Source: Cristatella mucedo
Taxonomy: Eukaryota > Bryozoa > Phylactolaemata > Cristatellidae
Assembly (NCBI GenBank): GCA_009760855.2
Contig: WPIO01000131.1
Location: forward strand, 900,501-964,500
Reading direction: 5' to 3'
Length of the DNA stretch: 64,000 nucleotides
Shown here: one piece after another, positions 33,401-43,881 of the stretch
Numbering within the stretch: the first letter of the stretch is position 1
Layout: each line of letters opens with the position of its first letter
Translations under genes and position numbers: made by a program
Notes under the pieces: model-generated
Seen by the model: the letters and a program-made list of their open reading frames with translations, nothing else
The model's database searches: none
Told to the model about the DNA's origin: nothing

Positions 33401-33605
33401 TTTTAATGTTAAAAATGAAATTAAATAGAAATTGATTCCTCAAAGAATGATCATCATGCAGGCTTAACGTGGAAATCTAATCAAACGTAAACTTACTTTC
33501 AGAATCATCGTTACTCTCTTCCTTAGTCTCCACTTCGTGCGTTCCACTCACCTGAACAATCGAAGCATGAAAGTCGCATTTAAAATAACGCTGACAGTCA
33601 TGCAT
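30403..33605 (-). CDS. C-type lectin-domain protein, copy 1 (three coding exons)
   Basis: Predicted exons: A 33,605-33,497, B 31,432-31,274, C 30,677-30,403. Splice sites are AAA|GTAAGT, CTTGCAG|AA, AGAG|GTAAGC and TTTTTAG|AG; both introns are phase 1. Joined length is 543 bases, 180 residues. Exon B gives the N-half of the domain: KYHFETTLSTYSEAKRRC with the first conserved Cys, then LGLTLAAISNKSERDEIVDYL. Exon C gives VWIGL, the carbohydrate-site triplet QPD (in EWFPGQPDNW), WND and the last Cys in FAFVCQK, then a short basic tail and TGA. QPD with WND is the galactose-type signature. Both short-loop cysteines are absent (NEENRVHL and NDVSSTQK). The N-terminus from the frame-maintaining ATG is not hydrophobic. 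The function is glycan binding by family; secretion is doubtful here. Confidence 0.75.
30735..31170 (-). mobile_element. LINE-B 3' end inside the lectin intron
   Basis: The minus strand reads the C-terminus of another L2-like LINE: FLHQFQPVHALRSC, NKFAVPFLRLKTVGDRSFSS, GPRLWNSLPQFLRND. Frameshifted sequence follows, and the tail at the left edge reads on the sense strand as repeated ATTAC (30,736-30,752). It lies wholly between exons B and C of the lectin gene, in the same orientation. The paralogous intron at 44,158-44,334 lacks it. Confidence 0.85.
31433..33496 (-). other. Intron 1 of lectin copy 1
   Basis: This is the sequence between the exon A donor and the exon B acceptor. It is AT-rich, with no coding or mobile element recognised. 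The part 33,050-33,300 aligns with 45,820-46,050, the equivalent place in lectin copy 2. Confidence 0.5.
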
Positions 33606-33857
33606 GTTAGCAACACTGCTAGCTAAACGGCAGGCTTATTCCTAGTGCACCTTACATTTACGCTGATGCAGCTTCCAACCAACAGGAAAGCCCACAGCAG
33701 GAAGCACACTTTCATGTTAGTTTGGATTCTAAAGAAAACGAAGCCAGCAACACTACGTAATCAGGATAGCTTTGCAATTTCAATTGGGATAGCTTTGCAA
33801 TTTATAAGTAACGAAGCCGCCACATGGAAACAGGTTCACACATTATGCAATTACTTA

Positions 33858-33914
33858 CCACTAAAGCAGCTTATCAGGAGCGTGAGATGCCAGTTGCAAG
33901 TTGATCTATATATA
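33858..33914 (-). promoter_or_regulatory. Putative TATA box and 5' noncoding exon of lectin copy 1
   Basis: On the minus strand TATATATA lies at 33,914-33,907. About 50 bases downstream a near-perfect donor (GTG|GTAAGTAA, GT at 33,857-33,856) could end a short noncoding exon. A possible acceptor (ctagcag) lies at about 33,616-33,622, just before the exon A start codons. The arrangement is inferred only from motifs and spacing. Confidence 0.3.
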
Positions 33915-33999
33915 CGGCACTAGAGAGGACCGTGACCACGATTTCTATGAAGTGTATGTCACTGTAAGGAGAAGCGGCCCCCAGCAGGATGGAGTTTGA

Positions 34000-35039
34000 A
34001 GTGTTCATGCTGGCGAAAAGTAACACGACGGGTCAAGTGGTTTCGTTGCTCCAATTCCAACGGGCAGATGTTGCAGGAGAAGCGCTTTTACTAGCAGACG
34101 TTGTCTGAGAGTGACACGACTGAGGCGCCGCTCTAATAATCATTGATCACTTCAATCGACAAGTAAAAACAAGAGAGCTTTTTAAATAGTTTTCACGTTT
34201 CCCAAATGACTTTAATATCTACGTCTTGGGGTTGCACTGAAAATACATATCTGGACATAAGTGCCTAGACCAAAGCCCTCTACTCTAAGAACCCAACAAA
34301 TTCTTGTACCACATATCGTGAAACTACAATAGTACTTGTAGGTACATGATTTATTTGATTTAACCGGCTAGCCGTCTTCTTCTACGATTACCATCATCCC
34401 AAAACGTAAACAGTATTTGCATGGCACGACAGGTGTAAAAGGTATAATGCTGCATTCATTTTCACTGGGCTACAATATTGCAATTTTCAATTTTGAAAAA
34501 TACCGTTACATTTAGTCTAACATAAAAAATGATGCATGTTTAACCATTCATCATGGAGATCAGATAGCTGGATATTTCTTTTGTATTGGTCCGAACCTTT
34601 GCTGCCAGGTTCAAGATTGAATCCTGTAACGGAGTACTGAGAAGACGAAAACTGACGAATGGGCGTTAAATTGGCTTTACCTGAAAGCTTTGTTCCTATA
34701 GTCGATGCTTCTGCTGCTGTTGAATTATTGGCCGATGACTGTCCTCGTTCAATGGTACGATTTATCAACAACTAGGAAGACACATATACTTTAGCGGACA
34801 GCTGAAAAGTCGAAGTGCAAATCAAAGCTTTGACTTGCAACTGTGGGAGGTTAGGGACCAACATATATCTAAAATACTTCAGCCATTTTCACACAAATGA
34901 CAGTAGACTGCGGATTTAATTCTAAATAATACAGAATTGTATTAGGCATTTACCTACCACACGTCATGCAATTTGACTATTGAGTTCTGGTAGTTCCTCG
35001 AGTTTCTAGGTCAGACTGCCTATATAGGCATTGCAGTGG
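34000..35039. other. AT-rich spacer upstream of lectin copy 1
   Basis: No gene is supported; an 84-codon minus frame at 34,517-34,771 has no recognisable feature. Confidence 0.4.
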
Positions 35040-35520
35040 GAATACCTATGCTATTTCCAACAAAAGTGTGGCATGATTATCATTTTTTTTTTATGAAATT
35101 GCAGCTCGAAGATTTTTGGGTTGTCCTGCATTTATGACGTGTTGCAGGCGCTTTGTAATGGTATGGCCTTTGATGACCTGGCCGTCAGAGACCATAGTAG
35201 TACAACTCGTTTGGCAATTGCCTGCTAATTGGTGGGTAAACTGGAACCCTATTTTAATAGTGAGCCATCAAAGCCACAGTTTAACGGCACAATTTTCGTA
35301 ATAAAGCCTGTTGCCAGTTTGATGATGCATAGCGAGCCATTGGAAGCAACTGCATTAGAACTGGCATGGGCTATATCGTCAATTTTGATGGTAAACTATA
35401 AACATTTGCTTCAAAAATTTAAATTAAATCTCCTTTGTTCACTGCTTATTGTGAAAAGGATCGCTGCATTGCAATTTTATTATGCCCAGAGGCTGACTTG
35501 TACGTGCTATTAAAGGGATA
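35040..35520 (-). repeat. Duplicated block E0, copy 1
   Basis: The block is similar to 60,660-61,150. The best-conserved part is ggtatggcctttgatgacctggccgtcag near 35,160, of which the paralog keeps most bases. On the minus strand the paralog reads a hydrophobic signal-like run, while this copy reads the more degraded VVLLWSLTARSSKA. It may be a relic of a secreted-protein exon. Confidence 0.45.
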
Positions 35521-35759
35521 GCTTGAGAACTCTAAGCCTAATGCAGTCATATGTGGTATTTAACTCAAAACATTTTTTCCCATTAAGTGCTGCCATGCAG
35601 GCAGAGTAAGACCAACTAGCTACTGGTTTGGTGGTGGAGCTGGCAGTACACGCTAGCATTTTGTAGGGTACCTAGCTTGAGAAATAGAATCTTCTTGAAA
35701 TTCATTCGCACTCACACTGATTTCAGAGTTGACTTTATACAATAGCTCAGTCTCAGATT

Positions 35760-36120
35760 TACCGCGAGTTCAGTACAGGGAGATCTCGTGGAAAGATACA
35801 GTGACTGCTCAAAGGCAGGTCATTGGGTTTCCTGGCATGACCAGTTAGCAAGCAGATGCAGTCACCACTTGGCAAGCGATTAATTTTATGGAGATAAGTG
35901 TGATATTGGTCACACATTTTAGTCTTGACGCCATGAAGATCGTGTGTATTTCCGGCGGAAATCAGCACGCACCACGAGTCATTAAGCAAGAATCTGATGG
36001 TATCATTTAGGTGAGGCCGGATACAGAGATTTCGACCAGTGTTGCTGGTGAAACAGTAAATCGGCGTCTGTTAGTAGTAAGTCAACAGCTTGAGCTAAAC
36101 ATTCACTGTGATAAGAAAAT
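35760..36120 (-). repeat. Duplicated block E4, copy 2
   Basis: The minus strand is open from 35,989 to 35,759 and includes the cysteine-containing run GDCICLLTGHARKPNDLP then SSHC. The copy at 49.8-50.1 kb reads NGLPVNNHLSC at the same place in a different context. It lies 0.45 kb downstream of exon 2 of the small secreted gene on the same strand, so it could be its third exon. No family is recognised. Confidence 0.4.
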
Positions 36121-36440
36121 GTCGTGCCAACACACACAAAAAGAGAACTGCTCTTTTCATAATAGAAATGTTACCAACGTCTTTGGAAACCTAATGCGAG
36201 CACTACTAATACTTTATCTTTGCTCTCAAATCTTCGGAATCAATTATTATTTGGTTATGCGATATCAACAAATTAAGGGCACTTCAACTGCTTACTAACT
36301 TCTTACTATAGCTTCAGTAATCTGTTGATGGCTGCATATAAACTACTTGTCGTCAGATTCATTGATGTAGGTTACGATAATTGGGCCCCATTTCTTAGTA
36401 AAATAACTCAAATTACGTTTTATCGATTGCTTGAGTGTGG

Positions 36441-36870
36441 TTAAATTAATGTACCATTCAAGGACAAAAAATCTCCCTCGTGCAGAGGTAACGGCAAGCA
36501 AAATGTAGTACAGTGCTTATTCTGACGAATATCGACAGCGATTTTGTCGTTCTTTCCTCTCCTTTTAGCTTCTGAAACTCGCTTAACCTTGTGTTTAACT
36601 GTATGTTTAGCTGAAATCTAAACACTTGAAACAGCAAGCCATTTTGAATTTATTGAAAAAGGTATTAGCTTACTAAATAGGTGTAGTCCTACTTGTCTTT
36701 CTTGTTTTTAGCTTACCCTTGATAATCTGCTCTGACAGAGCAGGAATTTCCCTGGGGGAGAGCTGTCCAGGAAGAAGAAAACCATCAAGTATAGCTTCTC
36801 CGATCCAACCCGACCAATGTCTGGCCGAGGTAGTGAACCATTGTTTAATGCCATCGCAATAAGCACTCAC
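36441..36870 (-). pseudogene. Small secreted protein gene, copy 2 (frameshift in exon 2)
   Basis: Exon 1 (36,870-36,717) is open and shares RxWS, AI..xFLLxGxLS and REIPALS with copy 1 in the same frame; it ends at a good donor (AAGG|GTAAGC) in phase 1. Exon 2 (36,571-36,441) follows TTTCAG and reads EAKRRGKNDKIAVDI then RQNKHCTTFC. A one-base deletion relative to copies 1 and 3 (TTGCCG against TTGGCCG) shifts the frame, and it stops at 36,443-36,441. The N-terminal part upstream of RHWS is longer than in copy 1 and of uncertain reality. The family is unknown; the conserved frame across copies supports a real ancestral gene. Confidence 0.5.
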
Positions 36871-36879
36871 CAGTGGTAT

Positions 36880-37130
36880 GCATGTTTGCTATGGGGCTCT
36901 CAACAATTTCTCCATATTCCTCGCCTAACTTTAGTTTACTTAGCATGGCTCAAGAACCTCCACTTACCCTAAATAATTTATACCGTGCGATATTTTTGTG
37001 TCTAGCTGTAAATAATTATCAGAGTGTTTGGTGAATGTTCTTTTAGACTATAGGGTTGAAAAGCCTGAACACATGGTCGACTTCACAGCATAAGCTGATC
37101 GTGTGACACATACAAAGTAAGACAATGAGC
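36880..37130. repeat. Duplicated block E2, copy 1
   Basis: It is similar to 55,255-55,470 and 63,030-63,160. Shared landmarks are ggctctcaa, then tgtatc/taccgt..gatattttt, then ctagc(t/c)gtaa(g/a)taat. No conserved frame is seen. Confidence 0.5.
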
Positions 37131-37929
37131 CACGGTTTAAAAAATTTCTATCTCAAGTGAAACTTTATTTTTGAGCGTCTAAATTCTGATATTGTATGTA
37201 GTCCGAGTTAGAAATCAGCAAGCTCATTCTCTTGCATTTGCTTACAAGTTCGACGTACCTTAATGTTATTGGTGATGACATTACAGTTTCTCCAGTTACC
37301 TATCAACCACACGTTATCTTTTTTATTTTTCCTTAGATTTAAAAAAAAGTTGTTTGTTCCAGTGGCATTCATATGGCATTCATTGAGATAACTTTATGGA
37401 GCGTGGGCAATCCCTTAGCTAACACCAAAGCTATTTGGACGCTTTGGAGTCGGCTAATCCCAGGTTTGAACTTAGGTTTAGGATACCAATGACAAATTTA
37501 CAAAACATGCATTTCAACAAGGTCAAAGAGAGCGGCAGCACGAGATTTAATTTGCATGATTGCGTAAATAAAATAACTAGTAGGATTCAGGTGCTGTGTA
37601 ATAGCTTTTGTAATCAAGCATGTTGTCTTTTTTCGACACGTCTTGTGCTTTAGCGGTGAGAGGCAAAATATGAAAACTATATTTAAAGAATCAGTATTAT
37701 TCAGCATTAAATACTACCGGACACTGGTTAAACTATAGCACAATTCATTAGCCTAGCACCCTCATTGCCTTTGATCCTCCTAATCCTAATGTTGCTAAGT
37801 AAACGTTTTCTGTCAAAAACATGCTGGCTATCTTGCTAGCTAAGAATCGTGAAGCTTCTAAGCTCTTCTGTTTAGTATCCGAGCAACTGTTTATGCATAA
37901 CTAGCCGCTTCATTTGAGTCTTCATAGTG

Positions 37930-38300
37930 TTGGAGAAACATTTCTATGATCTGCTTAATTCATTCACACATCTAACTTTTCGCATGAGGCGAGGTTTTAA
38001 ATTAGTATTTTACAGAATGGTCTTGGTGAGAATACATATTCATGAAGCAATCATGTTTATGATGGCATGCTTAGCACTGGAATTGTCAGAAACAATGACT
38101 ATCCACTAACAGGATTTACATTGGGAGCGGTAGGGCATAAATCATCCTTTCACATCGAAAGTGGTAAAACATATAATCTTATAGCTGTTTTAAGATTAAA
38201 AAAGGCACAGTGGCCAAGCGTGATGCCTTTCTGCTGGATCCATAACGTTATCCTCCTGCAGTAGCACCTTGAGTTCTATCATGTTTGCTAGCAGCAGATG
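37930..38300. repeat. Duplicated block E3, copy 2
   Basis: It aligns with 57,800-58,170 from gcgaggttttaa(a/g) onward and with 25,790-26,080. The minus-strand frame is more damaged than in the other two copies. A tRNA-like head, ggcacagtggccaagcg, lies at about 38,204-38,220. Confidence 0.55.
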
Positions 38301-38667
38301 ATCATTAATGCTTGTTCACTCATTATTGCTTGATGACTCATTAACCCTCTACAGCTGGATAATGACTACGTATTTGGGAGGTTTCTCTGCTGCTATTTGA
38401 TTATGATAAACATATGTATCACCAGATGCACTTCTTGAATGTTGCTGCACACACCTAAATTGTATAGGTCATATTACTGAGGGGCGTCGCATGAATGCAT
38501 CTATATTAGGAGGATCAAAGGCAATGAGGGAGCTAGGCTAATGAATTGTGCTATAGTTTTTCAGACTGCTCCTTAATCGGTAGATGGCTAGTCGACCAAG
38601 TGTTAAAGTGAAAGGTTTTTATGCATTCTCAGGAAAATCCAGTGTCACAAAATGACTTTCAATTACG

Positions 38668-38740
38668 GCTAGCTAGCAGGATGGCCGAAGCATAACATGT
38701 TGGGCTGCGAATAAAATACTGGGGTCTATAGCTTCGACCA
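38668..38740 (+). repeat. tRNA-like (Leu/Ser-type) unit
   Basis: aggatggccgaagc at about 38,678 resembles the 5' part of a class II tRNA and ctatagcttcgacc near 38,728 resembles a damaged T-arm. It is either a pseudogene or a SINE head. Confidence 0.3.
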
Positions 38741-39440
38741 GACAAATTAATTAACAAATACTGGTAACGAGATATGTTAACAGCAATCTTTAAAAAGCAT
38801 GGAATATTGCTAAACTCGATATTTATAGAAGCATTTTATGGCAAAGCGTCATTACTGGCGAAAACTTTAAAAAAGTATTTGGCCAATTAAGCAAGGTGGA
38901 CACGATGCGTTTTCCACTTCGCTAGCCCAATCGACTCTACTATCGCCGTCAGTGAAGATCATTTTCTGATAGCAAGTAAAATATATATAAAAACTGTCCT
39001 GTTCAAGTGGCAGTAGCAGGTGAGACAAGCGTATGAATTCAGAGTATCGTGTTGTGTATTAAGACGAAGTTACTTTTATTTTGGAACACGGGTAATATTG
39101 TAGCTCAGCTGAAACCATCGCTAGTTGATGTACGGGTCTAATAAATATGAATTACGACTTGAAAATATTTCTTTCACTTCTTGGCTTCTGGTTCGCCTAT
39201 CGTTTATTTAGTTCCCTATTGCTCAGGAATAGCCATATCATCTGGGCATGACCAACATGCTAGTGGTGCACTGGGCCAGCTAAAGCTGCTCACAAGCTAC
39301 TTTTTATGGAATGTAGCTTAAAAGATAGAAATGTTCTACTCATGCACTCAGCCAAGCAGCTCTTGGCGTTTTATATATGCTATTCAACTCCAATTAAATC
39401 AATTGAGAGTTCAAACCGAGAAGACGTTGGCTGAAAGCTA
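38741..39440. other. AT-rich spacer, nothing recognised
   Basis: No gene or repeat is supported. Confidence 0.4.
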
Positions 39441-39449
39441 CGGTGACAG

Positions 39450-39700
39450 GTAAGTGGCAGGCCATTTAGTTGTCCGACATGACCTGTAGGCAGAGGTATG
39501 TAGTCAACAGCTGGAAAAGCAGCGACATTTTGAGAATAAGCACGATCTTGAGCAGCAATTCCTCGTACTTAAGCCCCGAAGACCATGTTTTCTTCGTCTA
39601 AAATCAGTGCTTAGCACTGGTGGTTAGACTATAATTCGATGGTGTCATCCGGGCGATACCGAAAGCTGAGACGTCTTCCCAGGCTCTTGGTTAAACCATA
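39450..39700 (-). repeat. Duplicated block E4, copy 3
   Basis: It shares ggcaggccattta..tgtc(c/t)gac at about 39,457-39,480 with the copy at 49,850 and the gatggt..atccgggcg landmark at about 39,640. It directly precedes an old LINE-A segment, as at 26.4 and 50.0 kb. Confidence 0.5.
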
Positions 39701-39839
39701 AACCAGAGCATGTATCGAATATTAGCTTACCAAATATTTGAAGTCCTAAGCTTCACTCGGTAATTAAAAACCCTACCATTCGAAGCCATCTAAACCGAGC
39801 AATTACAGTCGTGTCTCCCTGAGATTGAGATGTAGCGTC

Positions 39840-41212
39840 ATAATGTGACTTTTCTTTAGACGACTATGGGAGTTCCAAAGACATGTGCGACTACTTTTAC
39901 CAATGTAACTTTGCAACAATTCTGGCCACCTTAGATAGGGACACTGAAAAAGGTCTCTGCGAATTTGAAGTTAAGTGAAAAGTTCTGTAATTCAATGCTC
40001 ACCACGTCTTTCAGCACTTGCAATCAGACGTCTTTATTAGCCTGAAACCTTGTAGCAATGATTGTATCTTACCAATCTTGTCACAACACGCACCAAAACG
40101 CACTTAATACAACTAATCTGGTGATCATTGTGACGATTTAGCTGATCACGTATCTTTCTTACTTTCCGACAAGATTAATAAGATCATGGAGTTCATTGAA
40201 AGAGGGTCAGAATCGTCCCTGGATTCCAGTCCCTCAATTCCTGGCAGCACTTCAGTATAAACGCTTAATGAGGTCATTAGTGACGTCCTGATGTTCATAT
40301 CTTAATCAAAGAATACAGCTATTCATCAAGACACTATTCCCACTCTCCTGCTACTAAGATGCATAGGGCTGTGGCTGCTGCCACGCCTAAATAACATCGT
40401 AAGCATGCCATTACTCTCAGGTTATGTCCCAGCAGCTTTCAAAAATATTATATTTTGGCCTATATTTAAAAAAGCAACATCAGACTTAGAAAACTTAAGT
40501 AACTTTCCTCTTGTTTGGCGTTTAAATTTCCCATCAAAGAATTTGAAACGAGTCGTGCCAGACCAATGGAAAGCATTTATTGAAACTCGAAACCTGGCTA
40601 GTGAGTTCTGGCCTGGATTTAGAGCTAATCACTCCTCATGGAAGCATAGCTTCTGGTGTATAATGACGTACTTAAGATGAAGACATGTGTACAGTATATC
40701 AATCTTTTGGAAGCAATGTACGCTATCGATCTAGGAGTCTTTCTCGATTTCCTCTCAACTCGGCTCGGAATAAATGAAATGGACTTTAATTTTTCAGGTC
40801 CTATTTCAGTATGACTCTCAGTGGGAATCATCTAATTTGCTTTGAAGTATGGGGTATCTCAGGACTCAGTGCTTCGTCAGCTTTTTTATGTGAATTGACA
40901 AATATCGTCCAAGGAACCACTGAATTACGGTTTGCAGTAGGACTCTGTGCCTGGTCGGATTCTTCCCATGGTTATTACTCTTCGTATTGTCGATGTCGTT
41001 GCCAGGCACAATCTAGCATTTCACTTCAGTATTATAAGTTTCCAATAACGGATAAGTTCAGTGCGACGGAAATATTATTCTTCATTTTAATCAACTACAT
41101 GACAGGGTTCACAGCTTGCTGTCTATGCTGGTCTTGTCAATTCTTGGTACAAGTACAGGCCTGCTTCCCTCCCCACATAGAGTCGGAACAAGTACACGAC
41201 GTTTGCTTGTAG
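39840..41212 (+). mobile_element. LINE-A, ancient copy in two parts
   Basis: The first part (39,840-40,110) is the post-RT region. The second (40,130-41,212) is the RT N-half: the linker with 'gacgtcctgatgttcatatc', then LSGYVPAAFKNIIFWPIFKKA, SEFWPGFRANHSSW (the FRANHST motif), degraded motif A and 'ccaaggaaccactgaa' before motif B. The two parts are in reversed order relative to the intact element. The same order recurs at 50.8-52.3 and 58.4-59.7 kb. All frames are broken. Confidence 0.7.
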
Positions 41213-41399
41213 CCTAATTTCATTATTTGAGCCCTTTTAAAAATAGACCGCTAAAATATATGCCAGCCTTTGGAATTCACGATCGCTTTAGCCTGCATTA
41301 ACCTGATCTAAGAAGATTAATAAAGTAATAGCATACGTTATAAACGGCACTTGTCTCCGTCTTTTTGTGCGACCAGTGAGTTAGAACCAGTCTCAGCTG

Positions 41400-41800
41400 A
41401 CTATCCGTGTCACCTTTAATGGGCTCATCTCGAGTGCAAGCTTAAGTAAAAATTTCGAAAGCAATGCTGCTAGTGTTGTCTTTCCCCAACTAAGCTTGTC
41501 ACTTGGTAGACGTTATTTTCACTGACAATCAGTATTGAGATTTATGCCAACTCACTCAGAGCACGCCCTTCAAGCTGTTTGTGAGCTGCTTTAGTGCGGA
41601 CAGGTGGCTTGTAGTTGATGGTTATGTCAATAACAGAACTAGCGAAAGTTTTAAATCCCTCGTCTTATATGCAAATGACGGACTATAATAACTCAGATTT
41701 CTCTTCTAAGTGAAAACTTTACACACCTTAAGTTCGCTGTCCAATTATAATTTGTACTCAAAGCTTGCACTAGAACGGCCTAGTGTTTACGTTGTACAGA
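41400..41800. repeat. Duplicated blocks E6/E7, copy 2
   Basis: It aligns with 28,400-28,760 and 52,390-52,760 (for example ggtagacgttattttcactgac). No conserved frame is seen. Confidence 0.6.
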
Positions 41801-42919
41801 GGATTTATATGGTGATAGTGACACGTAATGTCAAAGACTTGATCCGCAGGTTCAGCTAAAATATTACATTTTATGTTCTTTTTTTCTGCTGGCTAACGAA
41901 CTCAAAAAGTTTAATACCGTGACTATCAGCGAAGTGAGATCCGGAAATGTAAGGTAGTTTGCTAGCTTACACGTATAACCCTTAACGAGCCAGCCATTCA
42001 GTGTGGCCCCACCTATCCCATGTCACCATATCCTCACCCTTTGCAGGATCAAACATGTTATCATTCATTAACAGAAATTTGACTTGATATCATGGCTAGG
42101 AAAAAAATTTTGCTATAAGAGACCATTGCACCAGCATCGCATAGTAGTTTATACAGGTTGATTAAATTGCCATCTTTTGTTTTGTCTCACTCAATTTCTC
42201 TCATATAATTCATTTTACATAATATATGTTTCTTTAAATTTCTTTTCCGCAGTTAGTCATACAAAATATGATTTACTAGCTGAAAGAACTAAAATTACTT
42301 ATGCAACCGCATATAAACCTTACTATATTTTGCCTAAAATAAAGAAATATCGTGATGAAGCATTGTGACTCCTACTAAGAAGTTTTGCCTGAACGATCAT
42401 GAAACCGGAATTAGCTAGTACCAAGAAATATTTACATCAGATTTAACTATGGCCTCTCAGGAACTGCAGATAGGCTATATGACCTGATTAAAGACATTGT
42501 ATCACTACATGAAATTAATCCCCGAATTCTACCATTACCGGGGAGCATTGGCAAATACCCTGTATTCGGAGCTCTTGAGGTTTTGCTTTACTGGTGAAAG
42601 ATTTCGTCAGCGTATTTCGTCCATTATACAATGAAGGGACCTGAATTAAAATTAACAACAAAACTATATGTTGAATGCCACAAACAAGATTTTGTTTCGA
42701 CGTAGTATTTTGTCTATGTAGGCCCCACATAAAGGGCGTTCGGGTGCGAAAATGTTTTACGGCATTACTAGGTCTCTCGTTCTATCAAAGCTGAACAACT
42801 TCGAATGCAATCTTTCAGGCTTTCCAAAAAAGGTAGTCCTGTGGTAGGTAACTTAGATGCAAAACAATTAACTAAACCACTTAGGTCCGGCAATGTGTCT
42901 CTTTCAATGCTTTTCCTTG
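41801..42919. other. AT-rich spacer, nothing recognised
   Basis: No gene is supported. By position it should correspond to block E8 of the other units, but I could not align it by eye. Confidence 0.35.
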
Positions 42920-42930
42920 CTGCCACTAAC

Positions 42931-43440
42931 CATAACAATAATAATAATAATGCTGCAGTTGATAAAGCGCCCTCAGAGAACTCAATCTCTTTTTAGGCGC
43001 TTTCCATTTGCTGCAAATGTGAAAGCGATTAGATGGTAAGTAATACAATTCTTAATAAACAACGTGAATAACATGGTTATGGGTGACATGCACAGGGTAG
43101 GCACTGAAATGTGGTTAGTGGCAGCATGAAGTGTCGGCATGCATAAGCACATGAAGGACGAATCACAGAGATCCAGTAAATGCTGTCCTATATATATGTG
43201 TTTTTAAGTTCTTTTTAAATGTGGTCAAGTCAGGGGATGTTATGAAGCAAGTCGGGAGGGAGGTCCAGGCTTTGAGAGCATGCAAAATAAGTTCTCCGTC
43301 TCCAAAGAATTTGAGGTTTGAACGTGTTATAGGTAAACAGTAAGATTCCGAAAAACAGGTGGTACGATGTTTGGCCTGGTGGGGGAATAGATCTGTTAGG
43401 TAAGCTAAAGCCTACAAATTAAGTGACCTGAAAATATTGT
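42931..43440 (-). mobile_element. LINE-A copy nested in an opposite-strand LINE-A
   Basis: A minus-strand insertion begins with an aataat tail at 42,936-42,950, then the terminal hairpin, 3' UTR and part of ORF2. It is flanked by plus-strand LINE-A 3'-UTR sequence: gctgccactaaccata on the left and aatgttattcttgttgttta on the right. Confidence 0.75.
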
Positions 43441-43610
43441 AATTGTGACTAAACAATGTTATTCTTGTTGTTTATTGAGCTTGCTACCACAAACCATTCA
43501 ATCGAGCATTATTTTAAGCAATTGCAAATCGCCCAGAAACTGATTGAGTTTTGTGAGGGGGCTGAATCAAATGTTTAATTTTTATAATAGTTATTATTAT
43601 TGTTCATTGA
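43441..43610 (+). mobile_element. LINE-A 3' end, host of the nested copy
   Basis: The 3' UTR continues from 'gttattcttgttgtttattgagc' through the hairpin region and ends in an attatt tail near 43,600. The sequence left of the nested copy (42,910-42,930) belongs to the same element. Confidence 0.7.
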
Positions 43611-43881
43611 AGGGGACACGATGGTCGTAGTAAATCTCTTGATACAGTGCAGAATTAATATTTAGACGTTATATGGCTTACTAATACTTTGCTCTTTATC
43701 CGAACCTGAAAACCTGTGCTTAACCCTCTTAGCCAAACTTTGCCCTCCTGACTGCGATAAATTGCAAACAAAAATTACTGCAGAACGTTATAAAAGTCAA
43801 AGCTGCAAGCACAACGTGTATGCGACAGAGCATGCACACTCTCAGTTTTTGTGCAGAACGTATGGAACACGTACTAGCTAA

